Source: a virus
Virus record (IMG/VR): IMGVR_UViG_3300020417_001379
Coordinates: 1 to 64,000 of that record
Strand: one strand, 5' to 3'
DNA: 64,000 bases
The stretch's first letter is position 1, and the number at the start of each line of letters is the position of its first letter. Below are positions 41,761 to 49,020 of this stretch, piece after piece. The notes below the pieces were generated by a model. The model worked only from the letters and a program-made list of their open reading frames with translations. It had not been told where the DNA came from and did no database searches. The translations under genes and the position numbers were made by a program.

Positions 41761-43366
41761 ACTCTTCTTCATCACTCATAAAGGCAGTAGCAACACTACC
41801 CATTACTTTACCCATAGTAATATTCCACTTTGCGTTTGTTAGTATCATTGTAGCCTTCAAATTAGACACCGCTTGCTCCGTCTCTAAGACCCATGTTGTT
41901 AGGTCTTCAAGTGTAGGTATGTTAGCCAATGCTTCTGCTTGCATTTTTACACACTCCGCTTCTATCTTCTCGTCATCCCACATTATAGCATCAGTATCAT
42001 GGGTGCTTCGGTTGCATCCATTCTTAATGTAGTAAGCCATACCCCAATAGTCTCTATTATCATGGTCTTCGTTTTCGTTGCTTAGGTAGTCCCTTGCTAA
42101 GTCGTAAGCCTTCTCGTTCTTGACCGCCACTCTAATGTTTTCAATGTCTTCCAACCATTCTTTAACGGCTATAATATCTTCCATTCCAAACCTTGTTAGT
42201 GCCCTGTCTAAACTCCAAGTCAAACTGTGGCCGAATGCTTCCGGTATCCAATCGTGGTTATACCTTTTTTTACTTAGGTTTAACATATATTCTATGTTTC
42301 TCCTTACCATACTGTGGTAATCAGTCGGACTCCTTATGCTTGAGACTCTACCCTCAGCCTCTTGGAATGCCTTTCTGTAATCCTCGTAAGGTGTGTAAAG
42401 AACATCACTTACGCTCATGCCGTTTATGTTGAAGTATTCTCCGTCCTTTCTTGTGCATAGGAATTGCTTAAACACTTCTTTTTGCGCAGGCTTTGTTAGC
42501 ATTTTAGTCAAGTAAAAAGAGCGAATTACTTTATCCGTTAAATAACTTGAATTGTTTTTCATGTCCTTCAAATTACTCTCTATACTTTCTTTAGCATTCT
42601 CAACATTCTTTTTAGCCCTAAACAAAGTCAAAGTCTTGTTGTATCCTTCACTCCAAATCTCTTGCTTGTTTTGGTTTGCCTTCCACTCATTGTATAGAGG
42701 TCTCATGCTCTCATAGAAAGCCTCGTTTGCTATAATTGCGTTGCTTCTCATGTTGTATGCTTGGTCGCTACTCGTGCTTGGGTTTAGCCTCGCTACCCAT
42801 CTGTTACTCTCTGTGTGGGCATCGTTTTGGTTGTTGTGCGTAATCATCAAACCGCCACGCTTGAAGGCATAGTAGAGGTTATCAAACATTCTCATACCCC
42901 AATGGTTGCCGTAACCGCCGAAGTCGTTTTCAAACTTCTTTAGTGTAATCCATCCCCCATAGTCATTCCACGCATTCATTCGCTTCATTTTATAGTATAG
43001 GTCTCCTGCTCCGCTCGACTTCTTCCTTACGCTTTGTCTGTCGGTGCTTGAGTAGTCGTTAGTCTTGAGGTCGTAAGCATAGACTAAAGCATCCCATCTA
43101 TCAGTCTCTACCCACTTTTTACCTACCCACTTGTAGTAGGTATATCTCTCATCCATTAGTCTAATACTTGTGGACATTCTGTTTTTTCTGTCTTCCAAGT
43201 CTTCAATATTGTTTATTGTTTTAACACGGCCAACAGAATTGTAAGACAAGCCCGTAGAATACTGCGTGTATCCTTCTTCGTTTTCGTCTATTCCTTCTGC
43301 CTCTGTTCCGTTACGGACTCTCTTAATTAATTTAGTCGTTGTATATATTCCATTCTTTTCATTCAT
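41759..43366 (-). CDS. 535-residue charged protein, unknown
   Basis: ATG 43366 overlaps the preceding TGA. The protein is hydrophilic, rich in Asn, Tyr, Trp and charged residues, and largely helical. There is no P-loop and no zinc pairs. Motifs such as RSPTDYHSMVRRNIEYML and DYWGMAYYIKNG look conserved but I cannot name a family. It is the largest gene in the accessory minus-strand block. Confidence 0.5.
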   Translation of the reverse strand: MNEKNGIYTTTKLIKRVRNGTEAEGIDENEEGYTQYSTGLSYNSVGRVKTINNIEDLEDRKNRMSTSIRLMDERYTYYKWVGKKWVETDRWDALVYAYDLKTNDYSSTDRQSVRKKSSGAGDLYYKMKRMNAWNDYGGWITLKKFENDFGGYGNHWGMRMFDNLYYAFKRGGLMITHNNQNDAHTESNRWVARLNPSTSSDQAYNMRSNAIIANEAFYESMRPLYNEWKANQNKQEIWSEGYNKTLTLFRAKKNVENAKESIESNLKDMKNNSSYLTDKVIRSFYLTKMLTKPAQKEVFKQFLCTRKDGEYFNINGMSVSDVLYTPYEDYRKAFQEAEGRVSSIRSPTDYHSMVRRNIEYMLNLSKKRYNHDWIPEAFGHSLTWSLDRALTRFGMEDIIAVKEWLEDIENIRVAVKNEKAYDLARDYLSNENEDHDNRDYWGMAYYIKNGCNRSTHDTDAIMWDDEKIEAECVKMQAEALANIPTLEDLTTWVLETEQAVSNLKATMILTNAKWNITMGKVMGSVATAFMSDEEE

Positions 43367-43527
43367 TCTTCTTCCTCTCCTTTCTTTCCCCATGCTCTTA
43401 ACCTGTATTCGTAGGCTTTTACTGTATATGTTGGGTCGCTTTTCTTTAGGCGGTAAAGTCCTGCATCTGCGTGCCTCTTCCTCGCCTTATACTTGCTAAA
43501 GTATCTTGCCTTCTCTCCTTTATTCAT
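43363..43527 (-). CDS. 54-residue basic protein
   Basis: ATG 43527 lies in an overlap with the upstream gene stop. The sequence is Lys/Arg/Tyr rich (YFSKYKARKRHADAGLYRLKKS) and ends EEEE. Stop-start overlap with the next gene supports it. Function unknown. Confidence 0.45.
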   Translation of the reverse strand: MNKGEKARYFSKYKARKRHADAGLYRLKKSDPTYTVKAYEYRLRAWGKKGEEEE

Positions 43528-43790
43528 TCTTCCTCGCCTCTGCTCTTGTCGTAAATAACCGTAGTGTAGCCATCTGAAATATCTTTTACCATTATTTTTG
43601 GGTTAGCACCAAGTCTAATCCAATGGCTTCTATCACTCTCACTAAACCAATTTCTTTTTTCGGTTTCTACATCAACACCACGCCACAGAATAATACCTGT
43701 GTCGCCTATGTGTCTTTGGTCTATTACCATCGTTCTTCCGTTATGCTTGTTGGCGTATGTAACGCCCATCTCAAAGGTCTCTTTGCTCAT
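43524..43790 (-). CDS. 88-residue protein, unknown
   Basis: ATG 43790 has GGAGA upstream and lies about 20 bases past a class B promoter. Beta-rich sequence with HNGRTMVIDQRHIGDTGIILWRGV. No family recognised. Confidence 0.5.
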   Translation of the reverse strand: MSKETFEMGVTYANKHNGRTMVIDQRHIGDTGIILWRGVDVETEKRNWFSESDRSHWIRLGANPKIMVKDISDGYTTVIYDKSRGEEE

Positions 43791-43808
43791 ATTATCGTCT
43801 CCTTGTCT

Positions 43809-43845
43809 GTTGTTTATAATGCTTTTTACTGCGACCACGCAAGCA
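43809..43845 (-). promoter_or_regulatory. Class B promoter
   Basis: Minus-strand TGCTTGCGTGGTCG, then 9 bases, then AGCATTATAAACAACAG. It lies at the end of the zinc-ribbon gene. Confidence 0.6.
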
Positions 43846-43846
43846 T

Positions 43847-44014
43847 TCAGCGTGCTACTGCTCCCCCGCCGTTGTCTCGGTTGCTATACTTAGTCAAGCA
43901 TGGGTCGCATATCCACGCCGTCATCCTGTTAGCATTCATCACCATTCTCAGAGGCACTTTTTTGGCCTCGCAAATTGGGCAGTCGCCCAAACTAAATCTA
44001 ATCGTATCATCCAT
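43847..44014 (-). CDS. 55-residue zinc-ribbon protein
   Basis: GGGGTAAAGAAA precedes ATG 44014. Two cysteine pairs (CPIC near 12, CDPC near 36) separated by 21 residues give a clear zinc ribbon. The end merges with the class B promoter of the next gene. Function unknown. Confidence 0.55.
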   Translation of the reverse strand: MDDTIRFSLGDCPICEAKKVPLRMVMNANRMTAWICDPCLTKYSNRDNGGGAVAR

Positions 44015-44032
44015 TTTCTTTACCCCCTATAA

Positions 44033-44380
44033 TTAGTAGTCCCACTCGTCTTCGTCTTCGTCATCATTGAGTCCGAACATATCATAAATGTCTTCCTCGC
44101 TGTATCTCTCATCGTCTCTAATCTCTAAGTGGTCTTCAATCTCTATACCATCTATTTGAGGCATAATGCCTTGCCGGTATTTCTCTTGTAGTAATTCCTC
44201 TGCCTCTCGGTTAGTAATCCTCTTGTGTGTGGAGTCTTCGTGTGGCCTTTGCACATTTGTAAAATGTTTTAATTCGGGGTCTTGCATTCCTCTACAAGTC
44301 GGGCATTGGTTAGCCCTGCTCGTAGGGGAATAAAACTTCTTGTAACATACTATGCAGTATCGGTTCGGTTCTTCGCTCAT
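44033..44380 (-). CDS. Zinc-ribbon protein with acidic tail, 115 residues
   Basis: ATG 44380 has GAGAGGAAG upstream. Cysteine pairs CIVC near 9 and CPTC near 27 form a ribbon; the C-terminal half is acidic (DEDEDEWDY). A class B promoter lies 20-50 bases upstream. The acidic tail suggests a partner-binding regulator or DNA mimic. Confidence 0.55.
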   Translation of the reverse strand: MSEEPNRYCIVCYKKFYSPTSRANQCPTCRGMQDPELKHFTNVQRPHEDSTHKRITNREAEELLQEKYRQGIMPQIDGIEIEDHLEIRDDERYSEEDIYDMFGLNDDEDEDEWDY

Positions 44381-44399
44381 ATTTCTTCCTCTCATCTGT

Positions 44400-44434
44400 C
44401 TTATTTAAACGCAACGCTTCCGACCACGCAAGCA
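44400..44434 (-). promoter_or_regulatory. Class B promoter
   Basis: Minus-strand TGCTTGCGTGGTCG, then 9-10 bases, then GCGTTTAAATAAGACAG before the acidic zinc-ribbon gene. Confidence 0.65.
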
Positions 44435-44437
44435 GGT

Positions 44438-44612
44438 GCGGGGTTGTGAAGGCAATATGAAAAAATGAACCCGACAATTTATTCTTGTCTTTCTCACAGG
44501 GCACATCTCCCTCACAACCCCGACTTTTTGAGGTGCAATGCACCCTGCGAGTCGTGATTGGTGGGGTGAGCAGGGGACAACCCCTACCCACCCCTTGCGT
44601 TCTTTTACCGTT
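44438..44612 (-). ncRNA. Structured intergenic RNA candidate or complex terminator
   Basis: This gap has no credible gene but contains several strong inverted repeats. CGGGGTTGTGA (about 44439) pairs with TCACAACCCCG (about 44511). GGTGCAATGCACC forms a perfect hairpin. GGGGTTGTCCCC lies inside a larger GGGTGGGT/TCACCC stem. In minus-strand sense it begins right after the DUF932-like gene and ends with T-runs before a class B promoter. It may be a 3' structured leader, a small RNA or a strong terminator. Confidence 0.4.
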
Positions 44613-44616
44613 ATAC

Positions 44617-45582
44617 TTAGGCTACCGTCCTTGCTACTGCATCTGCCCATGCCTTGCCCTTAATGCGCTGTCCTGTTCCCATTATTGCGCTCTCTGCTCG
44701 GCGGTCATTCACTCGTCCGTCTTTGGTAGTTACCCAAGCGTGGTCTATGAAGTCGGTTACGACATTTACTGTTTGGAACAGCGTTCCGTCCATGTCGCCA
44801 ATTTGGTTCTGTGGCTCTGCCTCAAGTGCAATCACTTGGTCGAGAATATTCTTGCCTCGTGTAGCAAGCCCGTAAGGGTTCTCTTTTGAAATCAATTCCT
44901 CGTTGGTCTGAATCGGCAGGTGTTCCAAGTAAAACTCTACTCTCTCGCCAATATCCATCTCTACTTCCAACATACCGAGAGCGTCCTCAGCCCATTGGTC
45001 TAACATTACATTAGTCATCTTCATGGCTTCCTTCATCTTCTCAATCTGCTCATCCATTTTTGAGGTGTGCCTAATTGTGAAGTAGTTACCTGTCTTTTTT
45101 GCTTCCCTCAGAACCATGTTCATTTGGTTTCCACAATTCATTCTAATGCAGTTAGGTATAACCCTAATAGCACCCGAACCATCGTGCGCATTTGTAAGCG
45201 TCATAAAGCCTTGAACCGGCTCATTTCCGTTAATCAGAATCTCATCCGGTAGAGCCAAATTGACCCAAAACTTTGCGCCATTATTTACTACCCCTATTTT
45301 ATTAAACTCAAGGTCTGTTACCTGCGTCAATTCGTGGGCTAACTGAGTTACTTCTTGGTGTTGCTTTACATGGTATGACTTACCTACTACTCCTAAGCAA
45401 TCGTGCGTATCATCTCTAAACACACCTCTATGCTTTTGGGTCAATACCTTGCCCCTTGTATCATATAGAGGCTCTAACTGAGCCTTCCATGTTAAGCCTG
45501 CGTTTTCGCAAACCTCTTTCGCTGTCGTTCCTATTGCGTCTTGGCCGAATGACCCCCACGCTTCTTGTCTTGCTGTCGTCAT
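44617..45582 (-). CDS. DUF932-like phage/plasmid protein
   Basis: ATG 45582 is chosen, because the longer frame runs through the promoter. The 321-residue protein has LTQKHRGVFRDDTHDCLGVVGKSYHVKQHQEV, then a FMTLTNAHDGSGAIRV...RMNCGNQ segment. That is the pattern of the DUF932 family found in phages and plasmids. Its biochemical role is not established. A class B promoter with three upstream elements precedes it, suggesting high or regulated expression. Confidence 0.65.
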   Translation of the reverse strand: MTTARQEAWGSFGQDAIGTTAKEVCENAGLTWKAQLEPLYDTRGKVLTQKHRGVFRDDTHDCLGVVGKSYHVKQHQEVTQLAHELTQVTDLEFNKIGVVNNGAKFWVNLALPDEILINGNEPVQGFMTLTNAHDGSGAIRVIPNCIRMNCGNQMNMVLREAKKTGNYFTIRHTSKMDEQIEKMKEAMKMTNVMLDQWAEDALGMLEVEMDIGERVEFYLEHLPIQTNEELISKENPYGLATRGKNILDQVIALEAEPQNQIGDMDGTLFQTVNVVTDFIDHAWVTTKDGRVNDRRAESAIMGTGQRIKGKAWADAVARTVA

Positions 45583-45631
45583 GTTTTCATCTCCTGTATC
45601 CGGCTTCTTTGCCGATATTTGCTCCACCGAC

Positions 45632-45669
45632 CATCTGCATTTAAAGATTCCGATTCGACCACGCAAGCA
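45632..45669 (-). promoter_or_regulatory. Class B promoter of the DUF932-like gene
   Basis: Minus-strand TGCTTGCGTGGTCG, then about 7 bases, then ATCTTTAAATGCAGATGG. Two more copies of the element lie farther upstream (45717-45767). Confidence 0.65.
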
Positions 45670-45716
45670 CCCCTCGCGCGTATAGTATAGTAAAGAGAAA
45701 TATACCCGTCAAAAAA

Positions 45717-45767
45717 CGACCACGCAAACAGAAAACGCTTGGAAGGGGTCATAGAGCCACGCAAATT
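45717..45767 (-). promoter_or_regulatory. Two further upstream-element copies
   Basis: CGACCACGCAAACA and GAGCCACGCAAATT are diverged copies of the class B element, 48-85 bases upstream of the first. A TATA-like stretch (GGGTATATTTC on the minus strand) lies between. The remaining 45670-45830 gap holds no gene. Confidence 0.45.
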
Positions 45768-45832
45768 GAAAATAGGTAGTAAGGTAGTGCCGACTATCTA
45801 AAACGGCTATATATAGCACTATTTGGAATTAC

Positions 45833-46000
45833 GCTACATTTTGTAGCATAAAAAATTGTAGCAAAGAAATTGTAGCATAAACTTTGTAGCATAGAAATTT
45901 GTAGCATAAAAATTTGTAGCCTGCGCTCGCTCGCCTGCACGCTACAAAAAAAATTTGTAGCAAAGGGGGTCAGCCAAAAAAACCGATGCTACAAACTTTT
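45833..46000. repeat. Left repeat cluster of TTTGTAGC/GCTACAAA sites
   Basis: About eight half-sites lie in 170 bases: GCTACATTTTGTAGC, several (T)TTGTAGCATA copies, then TACAAAAAAAATTTGTAGC and TGCTACAAAC. No gene is present. It marks the left edge of the class C region and may be a regulator assembly site. Confidence 0.7.
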
Positions 46001-46016
46001 TTACTCGCAAAAAAAA

Positions 46017-46454
46017 TCATGCGCACTTTCGGCACATGACTCTCATTGGGTTTGAAGTTATGTCGGACTTATGCACCTTTTTACTTTCATGGGCATTTAT
46101 GTTTGCATTGCATCCAACGCATACGCCTCTCGTATTGTAGAGCATCGAAATCACAGGGGCACTTTCAATAAAATTGGGGTCAATTTTCATTTTAGGCGCG
46201 ACTATTTTAGGCGTTATACTTTCCTTGCGTAGTGCCCTCGCAATCTTGTTTGACCTGTGGTTGGGGCAGGTTTTCTTGTGGCTACGCCCCTTAATAGCGC
46301 CACAGCATGGGTGTCTCTCTCGACCTTCTGAATATCTACCATTGCTTGCGCCTAATCGCTTCTTTGAATCTCCGGTAGCGAGTCCGCCTTTGCGTCCTGC
46401 TTCCCGCTTTTGCTTGTCTATCGGCTTGAATGTGCCGTCCTCATACCTGCGCAT
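46017..46454 (-). CDS. Basic zinc-finger protein, 145 residues
   Basis: ATG 46454 is chosen; an upstream start would read through the class B element. The sequence is very basic (KRREAGRKGGLATGDSKKR type) with HPCCGAIKGRSHKKTC and a C-terminal CVGC...CRKC pair. This pattern fits an HNH-like or zinc-knuckle DNA-binding protein; no HNH catalytic triad is evident. It borders the left repeat cluster, so it is a candidate binder of those sites, by position only. Confidence 0.5.
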   Translation of the reverse strand: MRRYEDGTFKPIDKQKREAGRKGGLATGDSKKRLGASNGRYSEGRERHPCCGAIKGRSHKKTCPNHRSNKIARALRKESITPKIVAPKMKIDPNFIESAPVISMLYNTRGVCVGCNANINAHESKKVHKSDITSNPMRVMCRKCA

Positions 46455-46458
46455 AATA

Positions 46459-46472
46459 CGACCACGCAAGCA
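46459..46472 (-). promoter_or_regulatory. Class B upstream element at the zinc-finger gene
   Basis: Minus-strand TGCTTGCGTGGTCG followed by TATTATGCGCAGG. Here the element lies directly at the gene start, so the TATA box may instead be farther upstream (TTCATAAGC). Confidence 0.45.
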
Positions 46473-46507
46473 TTTGCTTATGAACCTGTCGGTCAAGGCC
46501 AAAAATC

Positions 46508-46525
46508 GGAAGGTTTAAGTGCGGA
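46508..46525 (+). promoter_or_regulatory. Promoter of the large RNA candidate
   Basis: GGAAGGTTTAAGTGCGGATAG matches the TATA plus GCGGATAG start motif of class A promoters but on the plus strand, directly before a long region without genes. Confidence 0.5.
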
Positions 46526-46534
46526 TAGCCTTCC

Positions 46535-47200
46535 GCCCCAATTACTGCTACCGAGTAGTGGTGTTGGGAGATGGCTCGCCATCCCCTTCGGGACTGAACG
46601 ATGTAAGATAGTCAAGTAAGTGAGCGAACATGAGATAAACAGAACGGAAGCACCCGAGCGGAAGTAGTTGAGACACGAAAAGCGACCAAAGGAGGAATAC
46701 TCAGCACCTATACGCCCCCACAGGGTAGGAAAGGAGCATTACTCACCGAAAGACTCCAAGCCTCGCAGGTAGCGGGTGAATCAGAGCAACGAGACACTTG
46801 AGGGATACTGAGCGAGGGTTGTTATGAATCTGTGGCTACGCCTGCCTCTCATTACCGAGAGGTGGGAAAGTCATCATTCATAGGCGAATTAGAACGGGTT
46901 TGGTCGGACGAGCAAGGGGTGTGGAAATCCCTTGAGCGGTGTCGGCTGAATCTTAGTAAGTCCATACCTTAAGCAAGTATGGGGGAAGTAGTATGAAGTG
47001 ATGTGGCGAAAGAGCAATGACCTGCCCACCATCCACCTCAGCGTAACGCGGGGCAATGGAGCGAAATGGTGCGGAGAGGGAGCGAAAGCGGTAGTTAGGT
47101 TGAAGGCGTAGGTGAGGGCGTGGTAAGCCCAAGACCCGTAAAGCGTGCGGTTGGTGGACAGATAGCAGTAAGGCATTCGGAGAATGTTCAGTCCCACCTA
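46535..47200 (+). ncRNA. Large structured RNA candidate (about 660 nt)
   Basis: The region has no plausible protein in any frame, only shadow frames, yet is GC-rich against AT-rich flanks and packed with hairpins. GGGACTGAAC (46590-46599) pairs perfectly with GTTCAGTCCC (47186-47195), closing a domain of about 600 nt. Internal hairpins include GATGGC/GCCATC, CCTCTC/GAGAGG, CAAGGG/CCCTTG, CCATAC/GTATGG, GGGC/GCCC and CATTC/GAATG. GCGAAAGC-type tetraloops also occur. A class A-type promoter lies at its 5' side. Size and look recall large ornate RNAs of phages such as GOLLD and ROOL; identity is not shown. Confidence 0.65.
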
Positions 47201-47220
47201 TATTTAATGGTGAAAGAAAA

Positions 47221-47562
47221 ACAAGAAAATTGTAGCATGAACAAAAAGTAGGAGGTTATTTGTAGCATATAGAAATGTAGGATTGGATTTTTGTAGCAAG
47301 AGGCGCGATACCTAACCTTAATAAAGGTTTTCTTTTAGGGGTTATTTGTAGCATACTAACTTTGTAGCAAAACACTTGGCGGTGGTATGGATACTTGGTG
47401 CATTTTTCACACTAACTTTTTTTTGTAGCATAAGCATTTTTACACGCGCAACATTTTTTTGTAGCATACTTTTTTTGTAGCAAAGCACGACACGACATTA
47501 CGCTACAAATTTGTAGCATAGGGGGGAACAGACTTGCTACAAAAAAACCTTATAAGGGCAAC
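47221..47562 (+). promoter_or_regulatory. Repeat block and class C promoter, cassette 1
   Basis: About ten TTTGTAGC half-sites, some diverged, and the palindrome GCTACAAATTTGTAGC (47502-47517) precede GCTACAAA, an A-run, CCTTATAAG. The promoter (47536-47562) is followed by 15 bases and an ATG. Confidence 0.7.
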
Positions 47563-47577
47563 CCCACTCGGAGTATC

Positions 47578-47784
47578 ATGGACAATTACACGAAGCGAGA
47601 TGAAGCACACACGCATTGCGACCATTGCAGGACAGAATACTTTAAGTGTTATATTAGTGAGTTTGGGTATAGCCTGTGGGTATGCAGATGCACCCAAGAC
47701 GCTTGCCCTCATGGGTTTTATAATTTGATGCTCGACAACAGAATTAGCAAGGTAAAAGGCTCGGAGCGTAATTTAGTTTGGTAA
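47578..47784 (+). CDS. Cassette protein 1, 68-residue zinc-binding
   Basis: First cassette gene. It contains HCDHCRTEYF near residues 13-22, later VCRCTQDACPHGF near 41-53, six cysteines and histidines that can form zinc sites. The rest is basic (KVKGSERN end). The leader is short, suited to a class C promoter. Downstream GGCAAAAACCGCC with TTTTTT is a terminator. Function unknown. Confidence 0.6.
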   Translation: MDNYTKRDEAHTHCDHCRTEYFKCYISEFGYSLWVCRCTQDACPHGFYNLMLDNRISKVKGSERNLVW

Positions 47785-47798
47785 AACCCGCAAGAATA

Positions 47799-47817
47799 GG
47801 CAAAAACCGCCTTTTTT
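47799..47817 (+). terminator. Terminator of cassette 1
   Basis: GGC...GCC short stem followed by TTTTTT and CGC. Confidence 0.45.
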
Positions 47818-47829
47818 CGCATGAAAGCA

Positions 47830-47938
47830 AAAATTTGTAGCATAAGTTAGCGAAAACCCCGTATTGCTACAAATTTGTAGCATAAGGGGGTAAAACCGTA
47901 GCCTACCATGCTACAAAAAAGACTTAAGTAGGGATACC
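47830..47938 (+). promoter_or_regulatory. Repeat block and class C promoter, cassette 2
   Basis: A half-site (about 47834), a palindrome (centre 47873) and the promoter half-site (47910-47917) are about 40 bases apart. The promoter continues with ACTTAAGTAGGGATACCCC. Confidence 0.7.
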
Positions 47939-47952
47939 CCGTCCGCTCAAAT

Positions 47953-48108
47953 ATGACGACATGGACGGCAATGACCCCCGCGTATATTGATATGCTATTG
48001 GACACGAGACACAGTAAAGAGGCAAAAGATTTAGCCATTAAAGAATTAATGAAAATGGCTCGTGCCCTTGACGCTTACCAACAGGTATTCGGTATGGAAG
48101 AAGAATGA
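47953..48108 (+). CDS. Cassette protein 2, 51-residue helical
   Basis: All-helical, acidic and basic mix (TPAYIDMLLDTRHSKEAKD, MARALDAYQQVFG). ATG lies about 15 bases past the promoter end and the TGA overlaps the next possible start. Similar in length and pattern to the next gene; possible paralogues. Confidence 0.55.
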   Translation: MTTWTAMTPAYIDMLLDTRHSKEAKDLAIKELMKMARALDAYQQVFGMEEE

Positions 48109-48116
48109 AGCAGGAC

Positions 48117-48128
48117 AAGACTTATAAG
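48117..48128 (+). promoter_or_regulatory. TATA box without half-site
   Basis: ACTTATAAGCAA lies about 24 bases before the ATG at 48150, so this gene can be expressed alone; it lacks the GCTACAAA element of the other cassettes. Confidence 0.4.
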
Positions 48129-48149
48129 CAAAACAGGAGTGGAAGAAAT

Positions 48150-48305
48150 ATGGAAGAAGACGAGACGACAGAATATGTGGATATAACACCGAGTAACGAA
48201 GGTATGGCTATGATGCTATGGGAATTAGCAATGAACCATACTGACTATGAAAAGAGAGAATGGGCCAAGATGAAATTAATTAAGGGCTATTTAGCAGGTG
48301 AATGA
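48150..48305 (+). CDS. Cassette protein 3, 51-residue helical
   Basis: ATG 48150 has GGAGTGGAAG upstream; an ATG at 48105 would overlap the previous gene and is less likely. The sequence (EDETTEYVDITPSNEGMAMMLWELAMN, then EKREWAKMKLIKGYLAGE) is a helical pair, reminiscent of cassette 2. Function unknown. Confidence 0.55.
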   Translation: MEEDETTEYVDITPSNEGMAMMLWELAMNHTDYEKREWAKMKLIKGYLAGE

Positions 48306-48329
48306 GTAACGGAGAATGAGTAAGACCCA

Positions 48330-48390
48330 ACCCCGCCTCGCCCACGAAGAGGAAGCGTGGAGGACAAGTGCGGGGGGGCATCATTTTTTC
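48330..48390 (+). terminator. Terminator after cassettes 2-3
   Basis: CCCCGC...CCCACG pairs across a loop with CGTGG...GCGGGG, followed by TTTTTT. Confidence 0.5.
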
Positions 48391-48399
48391 GTGCGCGCA

Positions 48400-48510
48400 A
48401 AAATTTGTAGCATAGTGCTTTTTTGGGGCTACGCATATACGCTACAAATTTGTAGCATACGGAAGTAAATACACACGCTCGATATGCTACAAAAAAACCT
48501 TATAACCCCC
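48400..48510 (+). promoter_or_regulatory. Repeat block and class C promoter, cassette 4
   Basis: Half-site, palindrome and promoter half-site at centres about 48404, 48449 and 48493, evenly 45 bases apart. CCTTATAACC gives the TATA box. Confidence 0.75.
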
Positions 48511-48528
48511 TACCCCTTCGGCTCTAAT

Positions 48529-48810
48529 ATGGAGAAAGACGACATACGACTTGACGACTGCGGACATATTGTGATGGATAAGGACATGACTGACCTTTGG
48601 GTTAGAACCCCGAAAGGTTTGATTGCTATACACCTTAACCAATACACCGGCCTTTACCACATGACTGCTTGGAACACCCATGAAGGAAATAAGATGAGCA
48701 AGAAAAAAGAGGGCAACGGATATTTCAAGATAGCCCAAGAGATGAGCGGAACATATAGCGAGGAAAAAGCAAGATACAAAACAGGCATGATACACACTCC
48801 CACGCCTTGA
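48529..48810 (+). CDS. Cassette protein 4, 93 residues
   Basis: Beta-rich first half (DLWVRTPKGLIAIHLNQYTGLYHM) and a basic helical second half. ATG 48529 is about 20 bases past the promoter; an in-frame upstream start would lie inside the promoter. No family recognised. Confidence 0.55.
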   Translation: MEKDDIRLDDCGHIVMDKDMTDLWVRTPKGLIAIHLNQYTGLYHMTAWNTHEGNKMSKKKEGNGYFKIAQEMSGTYSEEKARYKTGMIHTPTP

Positions 48811-48838
48811 GATACTTTGGCGTTAGAAGTCGGATACT

Positions 48839-48879
48839 CGACCCCCCAAAGCGCGCGGGGGGTCGGGTGGCGCATTTTT
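48839..48879 (+). terminator. Terminator of cassette 4
   Basis: CGACCCCCC pairs with GGGGGGTCG across an AAAGCGCGC loop; TTTTTT follows. Confidence 0.75.
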
Positions 48880-48889
48880 TATACCCGTT

Positions 48890-49005
48890 AAAAATTTGTA
48901 GCATAGCAACAGTAGGTGTTGTAAAACACACTAAGTTACAAATTTGTAGCATACCGACCGTGAGAGTAGGATACCTATGCTACAAAAAAACCTTATAAGG
49001 GGGTA
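48890..49005 (+). promoter_or_regulatory. Repeat block and class C promoter, cassette 5
   Basis: Site centres at about 48895, 48943 (GTTACAAATTTGTAGC) and 48986, 44-48 bases apart, then CCTTATAAGGGGGTA. Confidence 0.75.
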
Positions 49006-49020
49006 TGGGGTCGCAGGACT

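Noticed and set aside
46590-46613. Group I intron-like P7 pattern (GACT...AAGATAGTC) at the start of the large RNA
   Set aside because: The AAGATAGTC string resembles the conserved 3' strand of group I introns, but I could not find the other core pairings (P3, P8) or flanking exons of a split gene. The GACTGAAC part pairs better with the 3' end of the region.
46889-47197. Minus-strand 102-residue open frame
   Set aside because: It is antisense to the RNA candidate, has no ribosome binding site or promoter and a low-complexity, proline/histidine-rich sequence. It is a shadow frame.
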